Shown: positions 39,205 to 50,887, counted from the first letter of the stretch. The stretch is 64,000 nt of DNA from Thamnidium elegans (GCA_025201345.1 JAIXMG010000012.1:620001-684000); one strand, 5' to 3'. Made by a program: numbers and translations. Notes: generated by a model from the letters alone, not told the origin.

Positions 39205-40292
39205 ACTTTACACACAAAGAAAGAAATAAAAGGGACTCCCGTTTCAGTCCTGTTTTTTTTTAAAAAAAAAACCCAGTGTTTACACTTTTAAGGAAATTAG
39301 TGTTCACCTTTTGCCAAAATGCTGTCATGGAACAGCATGAACTCTTTTTTACTCCGCAACAAAACTGGTCTATTGGGGCAAGTAAATACATTTGCCATAG
39401 AAAGGTATATCGATAATAACACCGATTATGCGTACATCCTGTATGTATTATTAACTATTCCCTCCCCAAGAGAAATAAAGCAAGTAGGAAACTTGAAAGA
39501 TACTAGATATTTTTTTTTTTTTTAAAAAAAAAGTATATTATAATAGCCGTGCATTAAAAATTTAGCATAAAACAAGAAGCCTCCATAAATAAGTTCTTCA
39601 CGGCCGATTAAGATACTTTAATGTTTATAAAGTTCTGATATACTACCGTTAGAACCACTTCCTGGCATTGTTATGCTCAGGACACTAATCTATATCGTTT
39701 TTAATCCGTTGACTAAAAGATAAATGACTAGGTTCTTGATTCGTACATCTACACGCACTCTTTTTTCTAAGAATGTCACATACCTAAGCCACTTAGCCCT
39801 GCAATATAAAAATATTTTCATTTTTATAAAACTCTTTTTTTTTTTCTTTGTGCATAACGGTAAGTTTTTTTTTTTACAGTGAAAAAAATAAGATAAACTG
39901 ACAACGTATAATAGAAAGGAGAGAACTTTGGCAATCCCCTTGAGAAGGACGGAATGAGCTTTTGCTCAAACTTACAACACCTCCGTGTGTTTGAAGGCAT
40001 CGCTCTACGGAGCATCTAGGCATATTGCCACCAATTTTTTTTTTTTTTAAAAAAAAAATAATTAATGAAAATGAAAAAGTGGGCTTTTACTAAGGGGAAA
40101 ATAAAAAACATGTATTCTATTATAAAAAGCCTTTTTTTGTTTATACTTTTTTTTTTTTGTTTTTTTGTTTTTTTTTTGTTTGATTGGCTTAAGTCGGTGA
40201 CCGAAACATACATTAAAGTAAAAGAAAAAAAAGGAAAAAGAATTCCACTCTCTTTTTCTTTTTTTACCCCCAGTAACAAACAACAATATAAA
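39205..40292. other. Intergenic, no gene seen
   Basis: About 1.1 kb between divergent zinc-finger and CMC1 genes. T/A dyad tracts occur at about 39250-39271, 39509-39531 and 40036-40059. A T-rich, Phe-coding frame near 40100 arises from the pyrimidine leader of CMC1. No other gene is apparent. Confidence 0.55.
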
Positions 40293-40706
40293 ATGGGAAA
40301 AACACAAGAAGAGACCATGAATAATCCATTTATTCCACAAGACAGTAAACTTCATGCTCTTACTAGAGCTGAAGAAGAAAACTGTTACAAGGATATGAAG
40401 GCAAAGGCCCTTGAATACTGTCAATTACCTATTAAAGGTACAGCAACAAGGAAAAATAAAAATTAAAATATTAACAACTTTAAAAAAAGATTTTGTATCT
40501 TGTAGTAAAGAACATAATGTTACTGTTATGTGGACTTGCAGAACAAAGTTAAAGGAAATGAACAACTGTTTAAACGAAAAGTAAGTTTACGTATATCATA
40601 AAAGAGAGTATTTATTTATACATGAATGTATAGGACTTCACAAGTAGAATTAGATAAACTTATGTTGGCTAAATTAGCAAAGAAAAAATTAGAGCAATCC
40701 AAATAA
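40293..40706 (+). CDS. CMC1: CMC1-like twin CX9C mitochondrial protein
   Basis: Exons 40293-40437, 40490-40580 and 40634-40706 encode 102 residues. After splicing, two CX9C pairs appear exactly: CQLPIKDFVSC and CRTKLKEMNNC, with a preceding HALTRAEEENCYKDMKAKAL block, as in the Cmc1/COX assembly family. Such proteins enter the intermembrane space through Mia40 and stabilise Cox1 intermediates during complex IV assembly. The first intron has to use the 3' splice site AAAAAAAG at 40489; using the later TGTAG gives a stop and destroys the second cysteine pair. Stop lies 8 bp from the HPRT stop on the other strand. Confidence 0.88.
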
Positions 40707-40714
40707 AATATTAT

Positions 40715-41612
40715 TTAAACAGCATATTTTCTTTTTCCTTCATCCTAAAACATATTACACAACAATTTAGTTTTTTTTTTTTTTTTCTTTTCTTTTCTTT
40801 TCTTTTCTCCAACTTACGCTAATAACACAAATATGATCAAGATCTCTAAAATACTCATTATAATCCAAAGCATACCCAACCACAAAAGCATCGGGAATAG
40901 CAAACCCAACATAATGAGGAATATACCCGTTACTTCTGGACGTCTTTTTAACTAGCAAGCTAGTGACACGTACAGATTTAGGACTATATGTATCTAATCT
41001 ATTGAGTAAATGAACCATGGTAGCACCCGTATCTATAATATCTTCAACAATCAACAAATTCTATTATAATAACACATCTAAGATTTTCAATAGACTACAT
41101 CCCAAATATGTTTCGCTTTACCTTGTCCTTGAACTCTTTTAATTCTTGGTCGGTTAAAGAAATATGCACACCACCTGATGTATCATTCGTATACGATTTC
41201 ACTCTAATAAACTCTAAACTCAACTGTACACTCGTACCATTATTTCTACGAAGCTTTTTGATTTCATTCACCAAATCTGCAAAGTATTGATGTCCACCTT
41301 TTAAAATACAACACACAACTATAATAATATTAACACTTTGCGAAAAAAAAAAAAAAAAAAAAAAAAAATCGGTTACCTAAAGGTCCCTGAGTATCATCTA
41401 CAATTAATCTCGCTAGTTTCTGAATTCTATCCTATTACAACTATTAAAATCGCACGTTTCCCGGGTATTATATATGAGAAACTTACCATAATAACACCAT
41501 GAGGGATTAAGATACTAGATACATCTTGTTCATAATGACTAGGAATAACAAAATGATCTAAAGAATAATGATTCTTTTCAGTAGTAACATCAATCCAATC
41601 AGCAGAGTTCAT
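40715..41612 (-). CDS. HPT1: Hypoxanthine-guanine phosphoribosyltransferase
   Basis: Exons 41487-41612, 41377-41431, 41122-41318, 40818-41060 and 40715-40744 (minus strand) encode 216 residues. Diagnostic blocks: [23 protein letters not shown], and the PRPP loop [14 protein letters not shown]. The C-terminus [15 protein letters not shown] is completed by a ten-codon last exon (DEGKRKYAV), which fits the family. The enzyme salvages hypoxanthine and guanine to IMP and GMP using PRPP in the cytosol. The last intron contains a long pyrimidine/purine-asymmetric tract (40770-40808). Confidence 0.96.
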
Positions 41613-41896
41613 ACTTAATTGTAAAAAAGAAAGTAAAAGAAGAAAAAGAAGAAAAAGATATGCAATGTAACTTTTTTTTTTCTTTTTTTTTATCAGTTAG
41701 TTATCATGACGTACACTTTATTTGCATGGTGTAACACACTTGTGTATCAATGGCATAAAGTATAATCAATATGTATATAAAAACCTTTTTATTCTTTTTT
41801 GTATATAAATGTTTGAAGAAAAGAGGAGGAAGGGAGATAAAGGGGAATCATTCTATTAAATATGTATGAGGGGTGGGGGGAGTTTTTTTTATTTTT

Positions 41897-43257
41897 TTAT
41901 TTTTGGGTTTTGATAGTAGCTAATTCATTATCGTTCTTATCATTGACACCTAATAATGATTCACCACCCAAAAGTTTGCTCTTTTTTCTATTCTCTGCTA
42001 ACTGAACGTTACTACAGAAACAAAAAAATTTAGTTAACGCTGCTAATAATCCCATCTCTATCACTTACCTATACCAAGCACCACCAGCTAAAGTTAAAAC
42101 AATACCTAAACCATTGGTTGCTGTGATACTAAGATCAAAAATAATCACTGCCAAAACAATTGAAAGGACCTGCTTTACATTGCCTAAAAAAAAAAGGGGG
42201 GAGAGGGGGATGTTTGAGTCATTTTTTTTTTAAAAAAAAAAAACCTGTCAAAAGAACTTACCAGCTACAGTCATGGTTAACGCAGAAGTCTTTTTGTTTG
42301 CAGTAAAACTAACAACGTTTAAAAAGAACGCAATAATACCATTCAACAACAATGCAAAGAATACATTGACAGTCAAATGAGTTCTATAATACTCTTGTAC
42401 CAAAGCAAATTCACCTGTAGCGTAAGAATAAAGAAGCGTTTGGATAAATGCCAAGGGTGACATTCTTAACAAGAGGTCCAAAGGATGAAGTTTAAGACGT
42501 CCAACTTGGACTCGATTAGTGACAACTGTCTTGATAGCTGCCAACAGTGTACCCAACACTGTTAAAAAAAAACCGATAGCTGTGTAGTTGTAATCGCCGA
42601 GTGTAGCAAAACCGACGCCTGCGATAACCTTTTTTTTTTAAAAAAAAAAAAAAGATGTTAAACCACTTTCTTTTTCCTTGTTATATAAAATCAAAACTTA
42701 CGGGAATCAAAGAGGTGTATACTTTTCCAGAATATGCCTTTTTCAAAAACAAGACGTTCAAAATAACAGTAAAGACGGGTGTCATTGCTCTAACAACTTG
42801 ATGAAACTATATGAGGAACCCAATGTTAAAAAAAAAAAAAAGAATCTTTCTCATCTAGTTTAAAAATAATATACTTACGGGAACAGTGACAAGGTTACTA
42901 CATTTTATTTAAAAAGAAAAAAATTAGTTTACCAAGATCTGTCATCATATTAAAAATAAAAACTTACAGAGAGACATTACTAATAGCAATATTAATAGTA
43001 TACAATACAGAAAACATCAACATGACCATATTTTCTCTTTCGCCCAACTTTGCGGGTTTAAACACACCGACCTTCCAAAAGATGTACGAACCAATTGTAC
43101 CGCAAAGGGTATGAATCGCAGTTAATGCCCAAGGAAAAGGAAACTTAAACATGGCCATAATAACCTTGTTATAAATCGTCAACCCCAAGTTTAGAAAGAA
43201 GTACATGACCAACCACACCATCGAGGATTCTAAACATTGTTGTGTCGAAGTTGCCAT
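41897..43257 (-). CDS. TPT/nucleotide-sugar transporter family protein
   Basis: Exons 42968-43257, 42879-42897, 42702-42806, 42262-42628, 42069-42183 and 41897-42011 (minus strand) encode 336 residues. Exon 2 is a 19-nt microexon. The family signature is clear after splicing: NLGLTIYNKVIM, SNVSLNLVTVPFHQVVRAMT with PVFTV, AAIKTVVTNRVQ, and SALTMTVAGNVKQVLSIVLA. About ten hydrophobic segments are visible. Members in fungi move GDP-mannose, UDP-sugars or phosphorylated sugars across Golgi membranes. The C-terminal tail is charged with no HDEL or KKxx signal. Substrate is not determinable here. Confidence 0.9.
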
Positions 43258-44480
43258 CTTTAGTACACAAAAAAAAAAATAAAGGAGAGAAAGAAAAAAC
43301 GTAGTTTAGAAAGAACGAAAAGGAATTATGAAGCCTAACCGGAGTTACAATTTATTTATAGTTGTTTTTTTTTTACCCAAAAAAGAATGAGTTAAATCTT
43401 TTTTTTTTTACTGATCTTTCTTTAAGAGTGGTTGATAAGCAGTATAAAAAAAAGGGGGGGTGTATATAGTAGGAATTTCAACTATATTTATAGCTTTTCA
43501 ATTCATGAGAGAATATTTTTTTTAATTTCAGTTATTTCAGTAACAAAAAGTAATTTAGTGCGGGCTGGTAAATCTTGTTTGTTTTAAAATAATAAATGTC
43601 AGCAAATGATTGTCTTTCGTCGGTTTCATTGTAAGGGTTACTATATACGTCATGTATCTAATTAGAAGTTTGATTCGTTATATCTATCCATTGATTAGAA
43701 TGTCTACATAACTCATTTGAAACTAATTATTTTTCAAAGTAAACAGTTTGAACACCTTTTATAACTAGAACATGTCTTCACTGTCTCACACAAGATCGTT
43801 TAACAATATCATCGTCTACGTCCACCGTACTTTCAATACCATTCGTTTCTTTCGGACTATTTTATATTACAAGCTCAAGGTTGAGATCGCCCATCAATAA
43901 ACATCATTTTTTTTAAAATACAGCATGGTCGTGTAACCAGTGTTGGACCAGCCTCCCAAAATCGAATTTAATTGGGTGCCAAATTCACCTAATTTTTTTT
44001 TAATAAATAGACGAAATAAATTAATTATAAATATCAGTTTTTATATTTTTTTTTTTTTTGATAAAGTACAAAATATATTATAAATAGGACATGTTAAAAA
44101 GTATACATGTGCTTATTTTGCGTGAAATAGGTGTTTCATTGAGATAAAAACAATCGGCCAATTTGAGCTGATCTTATACAAGTAGGGGAATACAAATGAT
44201 CCCCAGTGCCTGGATTGGAAATTTTACCACATGGAATACAATGAAATCTAATACGTACAGAATTAACTAGCTTATTAGACGTAACTAAAAAAAAATAGAA
44301 ATTTACTTGTTCTTTTTTATATAGTAGGTTGATTTACCTCAATATAATCAGAGTATTTAAGGATACAGAATTTGCTCGTATGGATAGCCAATTCTATAAG
44401 AAGGTTTGTAAGAGCAAGAGAACAAAAACATGAAATAAGTGTTTAAAAAAGTATAAGCACACTGCTTTTTTTTATTATTA
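43258..44480. other. Intergenic, one short ORF only
   Basis: About 1.2 kb upstream of the transporter gene. Apart from the 42-codon frame listed separately, it is AT-rich with T-runs (about 44048-44060). Nothing else is recognised. Confidence 0.5.
43772..43900 (+). CDS. Possible small protein, 42 aa
   Basis: ATG-to-TAA frame of 42 codons that stands out because it uses C-ending codons (GTC, TAC, CAC, TTC, ATC) much more than surrounding intergenic DNA. The predicted peptide is basic and hydrophobic (contains NNIIVYVHRTFNTIRFFRTI). No family is recognised and there is no sign of a signal sequence. It could equally be an exon of an unseen gene or a chance frame. Confidence 0.3.
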   Translation: MSSLSHTRSFNNIIVYVHRTFNTIRFFRTILYYKLKVEIAHQ

Positions 44481-46347
44481 TTATTGTGAATGAATTGGAC
44501 ACTCTTTTCCTTTAGAAAACCAAGTGTTTATACAATGTCCATGATAAGAACACATACAGTTCAATCTAGTAACTGTATCATGGTAATTAAATTCTTCAAA
44601 ACAAATGACACATTCTTGTCCAATTAAAGCAGAGTTACTTGTCAGTTTATATACTATTTTCCAAGTTAGTACTTTTTTTTTTTTTTTTTTTTTTTTTTCT
44701 TATAACTGTAGCCATAACAACGACAACAACAAAAAACTTTACCTACAAAACGTATACCAATAGAACTAGATCCATTACTAAAACACTCTTGTACATGTGT
44801 TTCTTGTTCTTTCACCGTACCGTATTCTGTTAATTTCTTGGCACAAACAGGACACTCCATCATAATACTAGCAGTCCTTTTTTTAGCTACCAAATCTTCG
44901 TTATTTACATGTACCACACATTGATCACATATACGTTGTGGTTTTAAAGACAATTGATTTAAATCTTGTAACTGTTGTTGATGATGAGGAGGTATAATAA
45001 TATGTGAAGGAGGTAAATAAACACGTTGTGTAGAACACTTATCGCAGATAATCTGTCCACATTTTCTACAATGATGTCTTCTGACAATAAAATTAAAGTA
45101 TCGATGACACCTTCTACAGTCTACCACTTGATCATTACTTTCCCATAATAATAACGGATCATTTTTTAATATTTGTTCTTGTAATAAGGGTTTGGTAGTG
45201 GTACAAGAACCAATAAATACAGCACTTGTTACTGCAGTACTTAGGCTAGTTAATACATTACTATCTACCTTTTGTTCATCAATTGTATGATTATCTTCTT
45301 GTACCTCCGTCTCAACTACTTGATCAAATTCAGTTCCCATCGATTTCTTCATAATACGCATCCACTGCCTCTTCTTCTTTTTGCTGTCTTTATTATACAC
45401 CCAACCTTGATTATGTTTAGGCACAGTAAAATCAATGGACCAATCAGATAGCCAGAACCAACTTGTATTTGGTAATTCAACTCTTGATTTATTTAAAATA
45501 ACCTTGTCATTAAATAACCAATAAGTTTCATTTGTTATCAAATCTTGCTCTTCCAAAAGTAATACAGGTATAGTCACATGCATATCTAACGAATTATATG
45601 GTTCACTGTTATTATACCATTTATATTCATGTTGTTCAATCAACTGACAGAGATAGGCTTCTCCTGCTGCTGCCGCTACATCATATGCAGTTTCACCAAA
45701 CTTGTTTTTTAGTAACGGGTTCGTATTATACTTTCCATTTAATAAATAAACAACAATATCTACATATCCCTTTGATGCCGCATTCACTACATTGAGAAAA
45801 ATTGTTAAATAATTTTATACAGATAGAGAGGGTATAATAATATAACTTTACTCAGTGGGGTGTGGCCTTGTATACTAGTTACATTGACATTGACATGAGC
45901 TTGATTCAATAAAAACACAACACTATTCAAGTTCCCACAAGAACAAGCGTTATGAAGAGCAGTCCAACCGTCTCGGTCTTGGTGAATAGGATTTGCGTTG
46001 GACTGAACCAAATATTGAATAACGGATAAATGACCGGCGTAAGCGGCTTTTAATAACGCAGTCTACATAACTTTTTTTTTTAATATAATACCAAAACAAC
46101 ACAGAAAAAAAAACTTTACTTCTCCTTCTTTATCAATAGCGTCAATGTCAACTTGACAGGATTGAATAAGGAATTGAACTAGATTAACATGACCTCTAGA
46201 AGCAGCGAAATGAATCGGTCTGAGTCCTGTAACTGAATGAGGTGAGTTTGGGTCACAACCGTTAGATATCAACCTTTGCACAAGATTAAATTGTCCGCTA
46301 GCAACTGATGTATGAAGCTTATTATGATAGTTTAAAGTCGTTGTCAT
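44481..46347 (-). CDS. Ankyrin, DysF-like, FYVE and RING protein
   Basis: Exons 46120-46347, 45852-46062, 44743-45786 and 44481-44653 (minus strand) encode 551 residues. Ankyrin repeats fill the first 190 residues or so (GLRPIHFAASRGHVNLVQFL; DGWTALHNACSCGNLNSVVF). Next is a segment like the dysferlin/peroxin C-terminal motif (SWFWLSDWSIDF and GWVYNKD). A FYVE finger follows (CRRCHRYFNFIVRRHHCRKC then GQIICDKCS and RICDQC), which binds PI3P. A C-terminal RING-type finger (CVICFEEF, SYHGHCINTWF, ECPIH) ends with CPxH rather than CPxC. An endosomal or vacuolar E3 ligase is a reasonable inference. The start at 46347 is preferred because codons further upstream only translate a GA microsatellite. 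Confidence 0.85.
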
Positions 46348-46383
46348 TATATATAAAAGTGAAGAAAGTGAAGAAAGTGAAGA

Positions 46384-46384
46384 A

Positions 46385-46415
<31 letters not shown>

Positions 46416-46431
46416 TAGAGAGAGAAAAAAA
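46384..46431. repeat. GA-rich microsatellite
   Basis: GA/GAAA-rich simple repeat in the 5' leader of the ankyrin-FYVE-RING gene. Preceded (46356-46384) by four GTGAAGAAA-like units. Confidence 0.85.
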
Positions 46432-46663
46432 GGGAGAATTAATTTGCATTATTTTTTTTACATCCGCTGCCCCCCTTCTTTTTATATATAGCTAACACGG
46501 TGCCTTTCCTTTTTTTTTAAAAAAAAAAGGCGCTTTACTCATTAATATTCTCTCACACGCACACACTCCTTTCTTATACACGTATTTTTTTATCAAAAAT
46601 AAAACCCACCAAACAAACAAAAATTGTGTAGTAAATTAAAGGACTGTATTTAGGTAATATAGT

Positions 46664-47516
46664 TTACATGACAACACAGCATGAATTAGTCTTTTTAGCA
46701 GTCTTGTAAAACATTTTAGATTGGTTTGATAAAGCCTCTGATCTATCTACCAGTGAATCAAGCTACAAAAAAAAACCCCCTCCCCAGTTAGTTTTTAATT
46801 ATAAAAAAAAAATTCCCTTATTTATACATATATACCTTTTCGCCACGTTGAAGTACAGAATCAATAGTTTTATGCTAATAATATACATGATCAGCACACA
46901 CAAAAACAAAAACAAAAACAATAAACTTACCAAAATAGCTGTAGTCTCATCCAATTCCTTTTGTACCTTCATAATCGTATCAGCTTGTTGAGGATCTTGG
47001 TACTTGACTAAATAATCTGCGATTTCAGGATAATCAAGTGTATCCGCCTTTTTCCAAACATCAGTAGGAAACTTGACAAGAAATTCGTCCATAATCTTGT
47101 TTATCAAAGAAAATGCTACTCTGGAAGGATAATCTTTATCACTAATAATCATACCACTAATTCCTTGAGGATGGCTATACACATGAGCAACATTATCTTT
47201 TTTTTTTTAAAAAAAAAAATTTATATTAATCTCTTCATCCAACCATTTTAATTATCTAGTTAAATTACTTTCACTCTCTACACTTTGACGTTGTCCTGCA
47301 GGTGTACGTTCTGCAATAGTAGCCGCTGAGAAATTCATAAACTCTTGGACACTAAAAAAAAAAGGATATTAAAAAAAAGAGTTCATCTCTTCCAAAAAAT
47401 GCATCCATGTACCTTCCGCGTTGAAAGAAACCAAAACTAGATAAATCGAATTGAGAAGCAAGGATTTTTGCCTTGTCAGCATCTTTACGCAAAATTAAGA
47501 TGGAATATAACTTCAT
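46664..47516 (-). CDS. YKT6: Ykt6 R-SNARE
   Basis: Exons 47413-47516, 47269-47351, 46931-47196, 46836-46874 and 46664-46762 (minus strand) encode 196 residues. N-terminal longin domain ([57 protein letters not shown]), then the SNARE motif ([20 protein letters not shown] with central Arg in QRGEK), and a C-terminal NSCCVVM. The last residues give a CAAX box with an adjacent palmitoylatable Cys, as in all Ykt6 proteins, replacing a membrane anchor. Ykt6 acts in Golgi, endosome, vacuole and autophagosome fusion. The second intron ends in a T-run then A-run and AG. Confidence 0.97.
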
Positions 47517-47838
47517 AATAAAATTAAAGAAAAAAAAAAGGCAAAGTGGTACACACACACATACTGTGCGGCTGTTTTAGAAAAATAAATGGCGATTTCG
47601 GATAAATGATTGGCTGATATACAGTGTTAGTTGGATCAAATAGTTATCGTCACTTTTTTTTTTTTTACAAATGATGTAGCATATTTGATAACCAAATAAC
47701 TTCTTTTTAAATAAAGTTACTTAAATATACAACTAAATGAGTGTTAAGTTTTATTCAAGTTTTAATTTAATTTTCTCTTCCTTGGTATCGTTGGGCTAGG
47801 AGGAAGTTAAACATACATTTGGCAAGGTTATTTTTGAT

Positions 47839-48039
47839 TTAATTCGGTAACAAAGACTCATTTGTATGAGTTTTCAACGTAACATCAGGAAGTCCTTGTA
47901 AATTTGGGTGTCTCGCTTGATCGTCATATCTGGCTACAAAAGGGAAAAATCCGTAAGTATTTGCTTGTTTGCTAGTGTTGATAACAAAAGTGACAGAAAT
48001 TGACGGTGTATTGGCCGATAGGTTATATTCAGATAGCTA

Positions 48040-48073
<34 letters not shown>

Positions 48074-48161
48074 AGAAAGCATTTAGTAAAAATAAATACA
48101 TTTACTACATAAATTATCTACATTACCTGAATAGATTCTACTACAGATTCAAACACATTTC
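47839..48161 (-). pseudogene. 3' end of a gene cut by a repeat
   Basis: Two coding pieces on the minus strand, 48127-48156 (VFESVVESIQ) and 47839-48036, join across a GT-AG intron containing an A-run into a 75-residue C-terminus that includes TPSISVTFVINTSKQANTYG and RYDDQARHPNLQGLPDV. Upstream the reading frame runs into a stop exactly where the 89-bp direct repeat begins, and no continuing exon is visible beyond it. I do not recognise the protein. The simplest reading is a gene whose 5' part was lost or separated by insertion. Confidence 0.6.
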
Positions 48162-48429
48162 AGTACTGGTCCGTTCAGGATGCCCTTCCTCTAACATACA
48201 CAAAGGTATTCAAACCCCAATGGATGCTTAGAACAAGATCCACCTATTGCTATCGTTAAACACCTAGCTAATCCGGCTGGCAATGTGGTAGCTAAAAGTG
48301 TGCAGTGGGATAGACTGACATAGGCTGTGCAATTTAGTCAAGTACTGGTCCGTTCAGGATGCCCTTCCTCGAACATACACAAAGGTATTCAAACCCCAAT
48401 GGATGCTTAGAACAAGATCCACCTATTGC
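48162..48429. repeat. 89-bp direct repeat pair, period 179 bp
   Basis: Copies at 48162-48250 and 48341-48429 differ at one base in the part compared (position 48192). They start AGTACTGGTCCGTTCAGGAT and end CCACCTATTGC. The unit including the spacer is 179 bp, so this is a 1.5-copy tandem array. Its base composition is clearly less AT-rich than its surroundings. It may be the terminus of a retroelement or a satellite fragment; no coding sequence of such an element is in the window. Confidence 0.85.
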
Positions 48430-48628
48430 ATATTTTTTAAAAAGAATTAAATAAAAGAATGCGTTTTTATTACGTCATGCTATGACATTACCAATTATTT
48501 TGGTTTAGGGAATAACATTCCCCAATTATAAACCCAAAGTACACATACTAATAGAAGAAATGTAATAGGAAAGATTTCACCCTCTAGTAACTAATAAGCT
48601 TTTATCCTTTCGGAAACTTGTTACACTC

Positions 48629-48767
48629 CGAGATAATTTTATTTAAAAGGATAAGAAAAAGAAAAAGGAAAAAAAAGGGAAAAGAAAGGGAAAAGAAAGG
48701 GGAAGATTGATAAGTCAAGCAATGTTTTTAGAGTGGTGGAAGGTAATCCTCAACATTAAAGTCCAAA
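48629..48767. repeat. Inverted-repeat arm, left
   Basis: This arm is the reverse complement of about 51121-51247, including the GA-rich/CT-rich tract and the last codons of the pseudogene. Arm length is about 130 bp with small length differences in the purine tract. It includes the pseudogene's 3' flank, showing that the duplicated unit extended past the gene. Confidence 0.85.
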
Positions 48768-50777
48768 CTGAATGATAAAGGGTCTTTAATTGGGCGAGGC
48801 ATTCCCATGCCGTTTCTGATGAAGGGCTCCAAGATAGATTTTCCTCGTTGTCGTTCATTGATACTCTTGATGGTCATGTCAATCTTGTCCTTTATTGTTA
48901 AAAAAATGGAAGTGATTCTTGGTAATAAAGCTATGTCATTCATATCACGAGGCATATAAAAGGATTCTACGACTCTGGAAATATATTCGGCTTCCCTTTC
49001 CAACTTCATTTCGTATAAAGTACATTCATACCCTTCAATAAGTAAACCATAAACAATAGGATCTTTGATATTTAATAAAACTAATTGGTTGAGGATTAGT
49101 TGTAATTCCAAGTTGATCTTTATCTTGTCATTATTATCTGGAGTACGGGATTTTTTTAAAGTTTTTAACTTCAATACTAAAGAGATCTAATATCCAGTCT
49201 TTTTTATACTCATATGCCAGTTTGAAATCTGGCATATAACTATTTGAGCAGGAAAGGTGCCCGGACTCACCATCCTTGGTGAAGGTCTTTGTATTTTTAA
49301 ACAAAATATCTAATAAGGTGCAATCTGGATAAGAACGAAACAAAAAGTGAACATGTGACATTTTTAGGGTACCTTTATAATAAGAGCCGAAAAAAAGTAG
49401 CTTATACCCGGCAGTTGCTATAGGAAGAACAGTATTCTTTTGTACGGACATAAAAAAAAACAAAAATGCTAAAGAAAATGCAGAATAATGAATGAATATA
49501 AGCTGTTTATAAGCGCCTTTAAAAATTACACATACAAAAAATAATACTTACTGATGGTATGCATTGTAAAGTAAAAGAGGAAGAAAGATGATTTATCCAT
49601 TCTAAAAAAAAAAGAATAAATATGGCTAAATAAGGCTGATAAAATAGTTGGCGATCTATTTAATCTTTAAACTTCGCAAGTTTATTAAGAACATCATTAA
49701 GCTATTGATGGCTATATTTTAAAGTAAAAGAATTGACAAAAAAAAAAATCTGATATACTCTTCGCTTTCTTTACATTCATTTATAAAACCTTTATGATTT
49801 CCTTTCGCATTAGTTAAGAAGATAAAGGAGAGAGAGAGAATCCTTTCCTCGGAGATTGATTGTAACATTCTAGCATACTTGTATGAATCACATCTATATT
49901 TATATAGTATTTTGCTAGCATCCAAACTGTTTACCAGCCACCTATCAGTTACGTCCTCTAATTTCCACCTTTCCTTCTCGTCATTAATAAAATGATTGTA
50001 ATTATGGGGTGCTTTTGGATGTTTATCAACAATTTCATACGAATCTTTATGCGAGTCAAGTTCATTATCCTGTTCTTCATCATCACTTGTATTTCCTTCT
50101 TAGCTATACTTTCTTTTGTTACTTATGCTCTATTAATTGTAATATATAGTTGTCAATAGTCAATTCATCGAAAAGGCTAATTTTTTTTGTTTTTATTTTT
50201 TTTTTATAATAGGGGTCGTTACTTACAGAAATACGTTGATTGGCTTCGTCTTCCATATTCATACTTGCTTCCATTGATAAAACCACTGCATTACTTTTTG
50301 ATTGCTCATTCAACATCGCCTGATTGTATTTCAATCCGCAAGCTATTTCTTTTCGGGCGTAGTACTTCGGAATTCTTTTCTTTACTAGCGGATTGTCATA
50401 AAATGTGATCAAGTTAGAGCAATGCGTAAAAAGACGGCGGTCATTAGCATTGTCACTAGATCCTGTTTTGGTACGAATTGTCTAAATATTTCCTTATGAT
50501 ATGGCGGAGTCGATGCAGGAATTTCCCCCAAATTGGCACTTGTGTTGTAAATGGTGGTGTACCAAGAATTAACCAAAATAAAGAACCGTTTTCTTCCCAT
50601 ATGCTATTGTTTTCGTCAAAATATGTATCAATAAGTTTTTTTTACATCACTCCAATCTTTTACAGCATTAGTTAAAAGTCCATCAGAAATTTCGAACATA
50701 GTGCGTTGACTTGAGCTTAACACAGTATTCCCTCTAAGGTACTGTAATTTTGGCTTTGTTGATCTTGACACTGCCAT
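48728..50777 (-). pseudogene. Frameshifted gene of an unknown family
   Basis: Collinear coding blocks on the minus strand span from MAVSRSTKPKLQYLRGN (start 50777) to DFNVEDYLPPL (stop 48728). The frame changes at homopolymers: an A-run near 50640 (frame needs one fewer A), a G-run near 50525, a switch near 50412, and an A7 near 49150, where SIEVKNFKK must continue as SRTPDNNDKIKINLE. Between 49.5 and 50.1 kb further pieces (SKILYKYRCDSYKYARML) are likely separate exons. I cannot name the family; no catalytic motif is obvious. With four frame changes it is most simply a pseudogene, though assembly errors at homopolymers are possible. Confidence 0.62.
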
Positions 50778-50887
50778 CAGAAAATGAAAAAAAAAACTAA
50801 AGATAAAGAAAAGAAAAAATTCTGTGTATTTGCCACAGATAAATAAAATTGCAAGTAAAACTAAATAATCACTTTTTTGTATTCAAA

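Noticed and set aside
40065..40424. Open frames rich in Phe or Lys near 40.1-40.4 kb
   Set aside because: They translate long T- and A-runs in the CMC1 leader; the real start at 40293 gives the twin CX9C protein.
46348..46449. Upstream Met at 46449 for the ankyrin-FYVE-RING gene
   Set aside because: The extra residues are a Ser/Leu run encoded by a GA microsatellite; the ATG at 46347 begins normal sequence.
48162..48429. CRISPR-like direct repeats
   Set aside because: Only two copies, 89 bp long, in a eukaryotic nuclear context; period and length do not fit CRISPR.
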